From Methanosarcina barkeri str. Wiesmoor (lineage in GTDB: Archaea > Halobacteriota > Methanosarcinia > Methanosarcinales > Methanosarcinaceae), in the NCBI RefSeq assembly GCF_000969985.1, contig NZ_CP009526.1, positions 434,001 to 498,000 of the forward strand: 64,000 nt of DNA. The letters are read 5' to 3'. The notes beneath the pieces were generated by a model. It searched no databases. It saw nothing but the letters and a program-made list of their open reading frames with translations, and was not told where the DNA came from. Position 1 is the stretch's first letter; each line of letters opens with the position of its first letter. Made by a program: the position numbers and the translations under genes. This document shows positions 18,346 through 25,705 of the stretch, piece after piece.

Positions 18346-18831
18346 ATGACAAGTATTGTTGAAGCACTTGTCCCCGGAGGAAAAGCAAATCCTGGACCAC
18401 CTTTAGGTCCGGCGCTTGGTCCGCTCGGGGTCAACATAAAAGAAGTGGTCGAAAAGATCAACGAAAAAACCAGGGACTATAATGGCATGCAGGTTCCTGT
18501 AAAAGTAATTGTTGACGACAAGAAAAATGTCGAGATCGAAGTAGGCACTCCACCCACTGCATCCCTGATTATGAAAGAGTTAGGAATTCAAAAAGGGTCA
18601 GGAAATGCAGGAAGCGAAGTTGTTGGAAACATCAGTATTTCGCAGGTTGCAAAGATTGCCCGGATGAAAAAGGAAGACGTACTTTCCTATGATCTCAAGG
18701 CAACAATGAAAGAGGTAATGGGTACCTGTGTCCCTATGGGCGTGACAGTAGAGGGAGTTGAGGCTAGAGACAGCCAGAAGGCACTTGATCAGGGCAAGTT
18801 CGATGATTTGCTTGCTGGTGAGGAGTGGTAA
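18346..18831 (+). CDS. rpl11: Ribosomal protein L11
   Basis: A 161-aa protein with the L11 N-terminal signature (LVPGGKANPGPPLGPALGP) and a C-terminal RNA-binding domain ending near SQKALDQGKFD. It is part of the GTPase-associated centre of the large subunit. GGTGAG precedes the ATG. It is separated by 240 bp from the L1 gene, which has its own promoter. Confidence 0.97.
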   Translation: MTSIVEALVPGGKANPGPPLGPALGPLGVNIKEVVEKINEKTRDYNGMQVPVKVIVDDKKNVEIEVGTPPTASLIMKELGIQKGSGNAGSEVVGNISISQVAKIARMKKEDVLSYDLKATMKEVMGTCVPMGVTVEGVEARDSQKALDQGKFDDLLAGEEW

Positions 18832-18930
18832 ACCTTCTCATCCCTTTATTACTTAATCCGGAATTTCGTCATCACCAATAGTTTTAAATTGGATAGCACT
18901 AATAGCTCAAGAATCTTGCATATCGTTGCA

Positions 18931-18940
18931 ATATATAAAA
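18931..18940 (+). promoter_or_regulatory. TATA box of the L1-L10-L12 operon
   Basis: ATATATAAAA is a strong archaeal TATA element. A start about 25 bases downstream (near 18962) would give a leader of roughly 110 bases before the L1 ATG. The start site is inferred. Confidence 0.65.
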
Positions 18941-19009
18941 AAGACATTATTAGTGGCTTATCGTTAAGAATGGCAGATATCCGGATTAATGGGGAAGCCC
19001 TAAGACTAA

Positions 19010-19059
19010 CCGTAGTAAGCTGAAAAGGCTGCTTGGACATGTATGTTCAAACACTACGG
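19010..19059 (+). promoter_or_regulatory. Structured leader of the L1 operon mRNA
   Basis: A long-range stem, CCGTAGT (19010-19016) with ACTACGG (19053-19059), ends directly at the GGGGAGG ribosome-binding site. It encloses a hairpin TTGGACA/TGTTCAA (19033-19050, one G-U pair, loop TGTA) and a weak AGC/GCT helix. The position fits translational control, for which L1 is the known repressor in methanogens. That this is the L1 site is inference. Confidence 0.5.
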
Positions 19060-19070
19060 GGAGGAACAAG

Positions 19071-19712
19071 ATGGCAGAAAAAAGTATACTGGAAGCTGTC
19101 AAGAAAGTACTTGAAGAATCGCCAAAACGCAATTTCTCTGAAAGTGTAGATCTGGCAATTAACTTGAAGAATCTTGACATGAACCTACCAAAGAACAGAG
19201 TCGATGAAGAAGTAATTCTTCCTCACGGGCTTGGAAAAGAACTGAAGATCGGTGTTTTTGCAAAAGGTGATGTGGGCCTCAGAGCAAAGGCTGCCGGTGC
19301 TGCGTATGTTATTTCTGATGTTGAGCTCGATGAACTGGCGTCTGATAAAACCCGAGCCAGGACTCTTGCAAACGAATGTGACCTTTTTATTGCAGAAACC
19401 CAGTTTATGCCAACAATTGGTAAGAACCTGGGTATTGTTCTTGGACCTAGAGGGAAAATGCCTATCCCGCTTTTACCTAACAAAGATATAGGCGAACTTA
19501 TCCAGAGCAAGCAAAATGCAATCAGATTGAGGTCAAAAGACAAGCTCACTTTCCATGTGCCTGTCGGCCGAAGGACTATGAGTCCCGATGATCTTGCCGA
19601 AAACGTTGAGATTATAGTGTCCAGGCTGGAGCGTGTCCTGGATAAAGGCAGGCACAACCTGAGAACAGTCTATGTCACGACAACTATGGGAAAATCCGAA
19701 AGGGTGGTGTAA
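19071..19712 (+). CDS. rpl1: Ribosomal protein L1
   Basis: A 213-aa protein with typical L1 segments (NLKNLDMNLPKNRVDEEV, FIAETQFMPTIGKNLGIVLGPRGKMP). It forms the mobile L1 stalk of the 50S subunit, and in methanogens it represses translation of its own operon mRNA. GGGGAGG precedes the ATG. The stop codon is immediately followed by the L10 ATG. Confidence 0.97.
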   Translation: MAEKSILEAVKKVLEESPKRNFSESVDLAINLKNLDMNLPKNRVDEEVILPHGLGKELKIGVFAKGDVGLRAKAAGAAYVISDVELDELASDKTRARTLANECDLFIAETQFMPTIGKNLGIVLGPRGKMPIPLLPNKDIGELIQSKQNAIRLRSKDKLTFHVPVGRRTMSPDDLAENVEIIVSRLERVLDKGRHNLRTVYVTTTMGKSERVV

Positions 19713-20753
19713 ATGGAAGAGGAGAAGCATCACACGGAGCACGTCCCAGAGTGGAAAAAGGATGAGATCGAGAATATAATGGAGCTCATTCAGTCCCATA
19801 AGGTCTTTGGAATGGTTGGGATCGAAGGCATTCTTGCAACCAAGATCCAGAAAATTCGTCGGGACCTTAAAGACGTTGCAGTGCTCAAGGTCTCAAGAAA
19901 CTCCCTTACTGAGCGGGCCTTAAATCAGCTCGGAGAAAGTATTCCCGAGATGAATAAATACCTTGATAAGCAGACTGCTCTGGTATTTACTAACGAAAGT
20001 CCCTTCAAGCTTTACAAAGTGCTGGAACAAACAAAAACTCCTTCTCCAATTAAAGGAGGCGCAATAGCTCCTGCGGACATCATTGTTCAGAAGGGGCCCA
20101 CCAGTTTCCCACCTGGTCCGATTCTCGGAGAACTCCAGAGTGCAGGAATTCCAGCTTCAATAGATGCAGGAAAAGTTGCAGTAAAGGAAACTAAGGTTGT
20201 TTGTAAAGCAGGTGAGGTAGTCTCGCAGAAGCTCGCAACCATGCTTACAAAGCTGGAGATATATCCTCTCATTGTAGGACTGGACTTAAGAGCCGTCTAT
20301 GACAATGGAGCAATTTACGAGCCGGAACTCCTTGCAATTGATGAAAGCCAGTACTTCTCTGATATTACCAGAGCAGCTCAGAGCGCTTTCAACCTCGCTG
20401 TCAACACTGCATACCCGACAAGCGCAACAATCGGCACCCTGCTGGCAAAAGCCTTTGCAGAGTCAAAGAACCTTGGTGTCAATGCTGTCGTGTTTGATTC
20501 AGGAGTCATGGATGCTTTACTGGCAAAAGCTCATGTCCAGATGACATCCGTTGCATCTGAAGCCGCAGACAAAGATGCAAATGCCGTGGATGACCAACTG
20601 AGGGAAGTTCTCGGAGCGGCCGCAAGCGCAGCAGCCGCAGTAGCCAAGGAACCCGAGAAGAAAGAAGAAGTAAAGGAAGAAGAGGAAGAAGAGGAAGAAG
20701 AAGACCACTCCGAAGAAGATGGAATGGCTGGTCTCGGTTCCCTTTTCGGATAA
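19713..20753 (+). CDS. rpl10: Ribosomal protein L10 (P0, stalk base)
   Basis: A 346-aa protein. Its N-terminal rRNA-binding L10 domain (KVFGMVGIEGI, KVSRNSLTERAL) is followed by the archaeal/eukaryal insertion domain, helical L12-binding segments and an Ala- and Glu-rich tail. The tail ends [13 protein letters not shown], which is shared with L12. It anchors L12 dimers on the ribosome. There is no gap after the L1 stop. Confidence 0.97.
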   Translation: MEEEKHHTEHVPEWKKDEIENIMELIQSHKVFGMVGIEGILATKIQKIRRDLKDVAVLKVSRNSLTERALNQLGESIPEMNKYLDKQTALVFTNESPFKLYKVLEQTKTPSPIKGGAIAPADIIVQKGPTSFPPGPILGELQSAGIPASIDAGKVAVKETKVVCKAGEVVSQKLATMLTKLEIYPLIVGLDLRAVYDNGAIYEPELLAIDESQYFSDITRAAQSAFNLAVNTAYPTSATIGTLLAKAFAESKNLGVNAVVFDSGVMDALLAKAHVQMTSVASEAADKDANAVDDQLREVLGAAASAAAAVAKEPEKKEEVKEEEEEEEEEDHSEEDGMAGLGSLFG

Positions 20754-20789
20754 ATAAATTTACGATAATTAAAACTTAGGTGATTAATG

Positions 20790-21110
20790 ATGGAATATAT
20801 ATATGCAGCTCTCTTATTGCACAACGCTGGTAAAACAATTACCGAAGACGCAATCACTGCCGTTCTCCAGGCAGCAGGTATCGAAGTTAACGAATCCAGG
20901 GTAAAGGCCCTTGTCGCAGCCCTTGAAGGCGTGGACATCGAAGAAGCAATTGCAAAGGCCGCATTCGCAGCTCCAGCAGCCGGCGCAGCAGCCCCTGAAG
21001 GCGCAGCAGCTCCTGCCGCAGAAGAAGCTCCTGCTGAAGAAGAGGAAGAAGAGGAAGACGACCACGCCGAAGAAGACGGAATGGCCGGCCTCGGTGCTCT
21101 CTTCGGATAA
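20790..21110 (+). CDS. rpl12: Ribosomal protein L12 (P1, acidic stalk protein)
   Basis: A 106-aa protein starting [11 protein letters not shown]. It has a helical dimerisation/L10-binding domain, an Ala/Pro hinge, and an acidic tail ending in the factor-binding [13 protein letters not shown]. The ATG at 20790 lies seven bases after GGTGATT and is preferred over the ATG three bases earlier. It is the last gene of the L1 operon. Confidence 0.97.
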   Translation: MEYIYAALLLHNAGKTITEDAITAVLQAAGIEVNESRVKALVAALEGVDIEEAIAKAAFAAPAAGAAAPEGAAAPAAEEAPAEEEEEEEDDHAEEDGMAGLGALFG

Positions 21111-21136
21111 ACGCAAATAAAACTTTAATACCTACA

Positions 21137-21165
21137 GCTCGCCATATGGCGAGCATTCTTTTTTC
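21137..21165 (+). terminator. Terminator of the ribosomal stalk operon
   Basis: A perfect 18-base palindrome (arms GCTCGCCAT/ATGGCGAGC, 21137-21154) is followed by a T-rich run to 21165. It lies 26 bases after the L12 stop. Confidence 0.8.
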
Positions 21166-21621
21166 AATAAAAATTTTAGCAGTAGTTTAATAACGTAGGT
21201 AGAATTAGCTAATTTTACTGTAGAATTCTTTATCTTTTCTAGTCGATTCTCTGTTATAATATCCAATTTGTTTGGATTATAAAAACATAATCTGCTCAGG
21301 CTAAAAGCAATAATAGAGCTATTAGAGAGTCGATACCAAAACTCATATTATTACGAATCATTAAAATTTTTTGAGTCATTTTCTTAATCTAAAATAAGAT
21401 TGACTCTCTGAAATCAAATATTCAAAAAAACTAATAAAGAGTTAATAAGGTATGCTTTTCAAAAGATTATAAGCTTAAATTTTGGAACTAACCCGTTATT
21501 TTTATTTATTGAATTGAACTTAGACAGTAGAAAAAAATTTATGTTTTGAAGTTAATACTGTCTCAAGTATATGTAAGATTTACGTATACTTTGGGAGATT
21601 TTTGAAATTAGTAATTTTTAA
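21166..21621. other. AT-rich intergenic region
   Basis: No gene is recognised; stop codons are dense in all frames up to the P-domain remnant. It marks the change from housekeeping genes to accessory DNA. Confidence 0.4.
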
Positions 21622-21774
21622 CAGAAGATATGGGACCATCAGGGAGGAAGTAACCTCCAGCTTACAGTACACGTGCAAGGCCTCCAGAATGTGCACAACT
21701 GGCGGCTGAGAGTTGTAGATAGTGCAGCAGGAGACGAAGGATCAATAACCGAATTCTATGACCTGATAGGGTGA
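21622..21774 (+). pseudogene. Orphan fragment of a proprotein-convertase P domain
   Basis: A 50-codon open stretch, without a start codon, between TAA (21619) and TGA (21772). Its translation holds SNLQLTVHVQGL and HNWRLRVVDSAAGDEGSITE. The second segment matches the end of the P/Homo B beta-sandwich domain, where W-L-V-D-xA-GD-G is conserved. Such domains sit at the C-terminus of secreted subtilases and surface proteins. It is most likely the 3' end of a gene lost by deletion. The first tandem membrane protein begins 42 bases after it. Confidence 0.55.
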
Positions 21775-21815
21775 ACAATTTTCACCCGATTTTTATATTT
21801 TATGGCGATGATTTA

Positions 21816-22433
21816 ATGAGGATAAAAATTGCATTGGCGTTGATATCCACTGTCTTTCTGATGTTCTGGTTCCCATTTGTGGGTTATGTACTTCGCCCTT
21901 CCCCTGATTTTATAGAGTTACTGAGCATTATTTCTTTTTTAGGTTCCGTGCTTTTTTTGTTGGAAGCAAGAAAAGTACTGCCCAGATGGTATCTGTCAGT
22001 TCCGTTATGTATTTCTCTAGCTGTACTGGTTATTGTAAACTTTTTGATTATTTCTAGCGGCAAAGAATTTCTCAAAGACCCTATCAGCAGCGCAGAAAAG
22101 CTCATGATAGCATTTATGATGTTACTGCCCCTGTTCTCGGCACTTGTCTTCTTATCCTTGCTTAGGCATTCTGACTCAATAAACGCATACGCTTCAGTTT
22201 CATATGGAATAAATATTCTTTCGCTTGCAATTTCATGCGTGTTGAGTTTTATTACAATTCTTTTCCTCGGCGATATACTAAAGTATATGTCGGCTACTAG
22301 CGAGTCTTTAGTTTTTGTGGGAATTTATTGGCTTTTTGGGATGCCGATTATAGGAATATGTTTTTTACTTAGTGCAATAACGTACAGGAATCATGGAAAC
22401 GTTTTAAATCCGGTAACTGTTGGGTCTACTTAA
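21816..22433 (+). CDS. Tandem paralogous membrane protein, copy 1
   Basis: A 205-aa protein with about six hydrophobic helices and no recognised domain. Conserved features shared with the next two genes are MRIKIALAL at the start, ELLSIISFL-SVLFL, EARKVLPRWYL-VPLC, a polar loop R-HSDS-NAY, and GICFL--AITYRN-GNVL near the end. The start at 21816 follows GGCGATGATTT. The C-terminus is shorter than in copies 2 and 3. The function is unknown and I do not recognise a family. Confidence 0.75.
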   Translation: MRIKIALALISTVFLMFWFPFVGYVLRPSPDFIELLSIISFLGSVLFLLEARKVLPRWYLSVPLCISLAVLVIVNFLIISSGKEFLKDPISSAEKLMIAFMMLLPLFSALVFLSLLRHSDSINAYASVSYGINILSLAISCVLSFITILFLGDILKYMSATSESLVFVGIYWLFGMPIIGICFLLSAITYRNHGNVLNPVTVGST

Positions 22434-22688
22434 AATTAGTTATGTCAAAGGTTCAGTACTGTTAATTTCTCAGTTTGACCGCGTAAGTCCTGCTATAATT
22501 AAATCAACAAATGTGAATGTGAGTGCGACAGAACTAAAATTTGAAAACACTTATAGTGGAAAATCATCTTAAATTTCGTGCTTGCCTCATTAGCGTGGTC
22601 ACTTTCCAACTTGAAAATTACTTTCAACCTATGTAGAGGAGTAAGAGGCTATGATTTTCACCACTTCATATTTTACGGTGATGATTTG
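22434..22688 (+). repeat. Spacer of the triplicated unit, copy A
   Basis: Nearly identical to 23319-23567. It includes a 40-codon open segment (FDRVSPAIIKST-VNVSATELKFEN) that is conserved in frame between the spacers but is not a plausible free-standing gene. It ends with the TTACGGTGAT region that supplies the ribosome-binding site of the next copy. Confidence 0.8.
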
Positions 22689-23318
22689 ATGAGGATAAAA
22701 ATCGCACTGGCATTGATGTCTGCTATCTTTATGATGGTCTGGATTGCAATTTTATTAGGTTATATATTTCTTTCAAGTCCATTACAATTAATTCGTAGAC
22801 CTATTTTAGTTATAGAGTTGCTGAGCATTATTTCGTTTTTGAGTTCCGTTCTTTTTTTAGTGGAAGCAAGAAAAGTACTACCCAGATGGTATCTGGCAGT
22901 CCCTTTATGTGTTTCTTTATTTGCACTGGTTTTCGTAAACTTTTGGATTTATTTTGATGTTGAAAAATTTCCTTTTGGTGACCCTACAAGCACTGCAGAA
23001 ATATTTTGGATAATACTTACGGCTTTACTGTCTCCATTCTCTGGACTAGTCTTCCTGTCTTTGAATGAACATCCCGACTCGATGAACGTATACCTTGCAA
23101 TTTCATGTGTAGCGAGTATTTTTTCGATGTTTTCCCTTTTCCTCATACTCCAGGAAATTTTAAAATGGTCTTCTTATGAGCCACTTCTTTTTTTTCCATA
23201 TGTTTATTGGGTTATTGTGATGCCGATTATAGGAATATGTTTTTTAGTTAGAGCGATAACGTACAAAAATCCTGGAAACGTTTTAAGCCCGGTAACTGAT
23301 GAGTCTACTCAAAATTAG
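22689..23318 (+). CDS. Tandem paralogous membrane protein, copy 2
   Basis: A 209-aa six-helix membrane protein, paralogous to the flanking two genes; GDP-STAE replaces the corresponding loop of copy 1. The true start is the ATG at 22689 just after GGTGATGATTT. The long upstream extension of the frame is part of the repeated spacer. It ends with PVTDESTQN, shared with copy 3. The function is unknown. Divergence between copies is greatest in helix-connecting loops, while the EARKVLPRWYL segment is invariant. Confidence 0.75.
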   Translation: MRIKIALALMSAIFMMVWIAILLGYIFLSSPLQLIRRPILVIELLSIISFLSSVLFLVEARKVLPRWYLAVPLCVSLFALVFVNFWIYFDVEKFPFGDPTSTAEIFWIILTALLSPFSGLVFLSLNEHPDSMNVYLAISCVASIFSMFSLFLILQEILKWSSYEPLLFFPYVYWVIVMPIIGICFLVRAITYKNPGNVLSPVTDESTQN

Positions 23319-23567
23319 TTATATCAAAGGTTCAGTACTGTTAATTTCTCAGTTTGACCGCGTAAGTCCTGCTATAATTAAATCAACAATTGTGAATGTG
23401 AGTGCGACAGAACTAAAATTTGAAAATACTTATGGTGGAAGATCATGCTTAAAACTCATGCTTATCTTATTAGTGTGGTCGCTCTCCAACAGGAAAATGA
23501 TTTTCAACCTATGTAGAGGGTAAGAGGCTATGATTTTCACCACTTCATATTTTACGGTGATAATTTG
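23319..23567 (+). repeat. Spacer of the triplicated unit, copy B
   Basis: The second copy of the inter-gene spacer, about 90 percent identical to 22434-22688 by eye. Here the conserved segment reads on for longer (through KLMLILLVWSLSNRK) because the stop in copy A is replaced. Confidence 0.8.
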
Positions 23568-24209
23568 ATGAGGATAAAAATAGCGCTGGCATTGATGTCT
23601 GCTATCTTTATGTTTTACTGGGCCGCAGCCTTAATAATAAGTTGTATACTTTGGTCAATATCTGTCACAATACTTTCTTTCGGGGACTTGACAGAGTTAT
23701 TGAGCATTATTTCATTTTTGGGTTCCGTTCTTTTTTTGGTGGAAGCAAGAAAAGTACTACCCAGATGGTATCTGGCAGTTCCGTTATGTATTTCTCTATT
23801 TGTACTGGTTATTGTAAATTTTTGGGTTATTTTTAGTGGTAGAGAACTTCTTAGTGACCACATCGGCATCGCAGAAACACTCGTGATGCTATTTATGGCG
23901 TTACTGTCCCCGTTCTCGGCACTGGTCTTCTTATCTATGGATAGACATCCTGACTCGATGAATGCATATCTTGCAGTTTCATCTGTAGCGAGTATGCTTT
24001 CGATGACTTTCCTTTTCTTTACGCTCAGTGGACTTTCACATGCACTTTCTGAAGGGTGGCCTACTTTTGATGCTGTTGTCGCTTTTCAGGCATTTTATTG
24101 GCTCTTTGTGATGCCGGTTATAGGAATATGTTTTTTAGTTAGAGCAATAACGTACAGGAATCCTGGAAACGTTTTAAGCCCGATAACTGATGAGTCTACT
24201 CAAAATTAG
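23568..24209 (+). CDS. Tandem paralogous membrane protein, copy 3
   Basis: A 213-aa six-helix membrane protein, paralogous to copies 1 and 2. The start is the ATG at 23568 after GGTGATAATTTG. It has the same EARKVLPRWYL, DRHPDSMNAYLAVSS and GICFLVRAITYRNPGNVLSP blocks and ends DESTQN. The repeat unit (gene plus spacer) is about 880 bp, so the locus arose by two tandem duplications. No function is recognised. Confidence 0.75.
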   Translation: MRIKIALALMSAIFMFYWAAALIISCILWSISVTILSFGDLTELLSIISFLGSVLFLVEARKVLPRWYLAVPLCISLFVLVIVNFWVIFSGRELLSDHIGIAETLVMLFMALLSPFSALVFLSMDRHPDSMNAYLAVSSVASMLSMTFLFFTLSGLSHALSEGWPTFDAVVAFQAFYWLFVMPVIGICFLVRAITYRNPGNVLSPITDESTQN

Positions 24210-24501
24210 TTATGAGTAAATTAGCAGTTAACTCAATTTTTATTTATTTACAAAGAATTTTTCACACGATTTTTGGCAGATAACTTTAACTTAGCTTACT
24301 TTGATATCATATCTGATCACTCTCTAGGTATTAAGTGGTTTAAAGTGGTTTACAAATTATCCGCGAGCTTCGGTTCATAAGTCCGTAAGTTAGATAGAGT
24401 CGAAAAAATATGTTACAAACTAGCTCTCCAAAAAAAGGTTATAATAGAAAAGATAATGAATAATGCGCAGTCTTCTGTAAAAAAATAAATAAGAGATTTT
24501 T

Positions 24502-25494
24502 ATGTCCCGATTTGACCCTATCCTGGCTTCAAGAGCACTCTGGCAGATCCGAGTACGAAAACGTCCTTTTGTCCTTTCCCACGGCGTAAATGCTCGCTGC
24601 AATATGCGCTGCAAGTTCTGTGAGTACTGGAAGAAAACTGGAGAAGATCCAACTAGAGAAGAGATTTTTAAATTATTGGACGATGCTAGAGAATTCGGAA
24701 TCGGCGTCTACAATGCCTGGACCGTCGAACCTCTCCTTAGAAAGGATCTGCCTCAGATTATGGCACATGCCAAAGGAATCGGGATGATCACTTCCATGGT
24801 TACAAATGGAAAACTGCTTTACGAAAGGGCGGAAGAGCTGGTAGATGTAGACTACCTTTCAGTTTCAGTAGATGGAGTAGATAGTTATAAAGAAATTCGC
24901 AGGATGGATTTCGAAACTCTGCTGAGGGGTTTAAAAAAAGCTATCAAGGTCAGAAAACTTCAGAAAAAGAAGAATCCCATCCTGATGAATTGTGTACTCA
25001 CAGGAAAAAACCTGGACGATATCGAGACTCTCATTTTGCTTGCAAAAAAGCTGGGAGTGAAAGTTTCCTTCGAACCTGTCCATGAGTTTCCCGGAATCAG
25101 TGAGGAGATCTGGAATGATATCGGAATTCGCGATAAGGAAAAATTCCACTGTACAGTTGACCACATAATCGAGCTTAAGAAGCAGGGCTACCCGATAATC
25201 AATTCCAAAACCTACCTCAAAATGGTCAGGGACGGAAAAATGGATTATAAATGCAGAGCTAGCGGGATTATTATAAATGTGACGCATGACGGCACTCTGG
25301 AGACCTGCCGCGTACATAACGAGCCTCTTGGAAACGTGATCTGGGACGGCTTTGAGAGCGTCTGGAAAAACTCGGAAGAACACAGAAAAGAAATTGTTAA
25401 AAATTGCAGTGGCTGCCTCTTTTTTGGATATACGGAAAACAGTTTGATGCAGAGTTTTAATCCTGAAGTTTTGATGCATTACGAGTGGATGTAA
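24502..25494 (+). CDS. Radical SAM protein with SPASM-like C-terminal cysteines
   Basis: A 330-aa radical SAM enzyme. CNMRCKFC (Cys33, Cys37, Cys40) binds the [4Fe-4S] cluster; VTNGKLL and LSVSVDGVDSYKEIR are typical core strands. The C-terminal region has further cysteines (KCRASGI, ETCRVHNEPLGN, NCSGCLFFG), as in SPASM/twitch proteins that bind an auxiliary cluster. The LGN-W-S-W pattern after the third Cys group also fits that class. The substrate is unknown. No precursor-peptide gene was recognised nearby, and the membrane triplet upstream may be unrelated. Confidence 0.88.
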   Translation: MSRFDPILASRALWQIRVRKRPFVLSHGVNARCNMRCKFCEYWKKTGEDPTREEIFKLLDDAREFGIGVYNAWTVEPLLRKDLPQIMAHAKGIGMITSMVTNGKLLYERAEELVDVDYLSVSVDGVDSYKEIRRMDFETLLRGLKKAIKVRKLQKKKNPILMNCVLTGKNLDDIETLILLAKKLGVKVSFEPVHEFPGISEEIWNDIGIRDKEKFHCTVDHIIELKKQGYPIINSKTYLKMVRDGKMDYKCRASGIIINVTHDGTLETCRVHNEPLGNVIWDGFESVWKNSEEHRKEIVKNCSGCLFFGYTENSLMQSFNPEVLMHYEWM

Positions 25495-25516
25495 CTCCCG
25501 AATTGCGATTCGGGAG
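25495..25516 (+). terminator. Hairpin directly after the radical SAM gene
   Basis: A perfect 9-bp stem (CTCCCGAAT/ATTCGGGAG, loop TGCG) starts at the base after the TAA. A second, weaker repeat-rich stretch (CGCTCACTTCGTTCGCTC) follows at about 25531. There is no long T-run, so the terminator role is probable only. Confidence 0.5.
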
Positions 25517-25705
25517 CCCGCCATCCTTTTCGCTCACTTCGTTCGCTCAAGAGGGCTAAATTATGGGAAAGAGAAACGATTTTTAAAATTCAGAGCGCTC
25601 AACACCTCAAGCTCGGTGACTTTGCACGCTTCGAGCTTTTGGGCTTCACCCTATGGACTTCAAAAGTGCTTCAGCTAGTAACTCTAGTGGTAAAGTCGAA
25701 AGTAA

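Noticed and set aside
23299-23523. Separate gene in the spacer of the triplicated unit
   Set aside because: The corresponding frame in the other spacer ends early, it begins inside the preceding gene, and no start signal precedes it; it is better described as part of the repeat.
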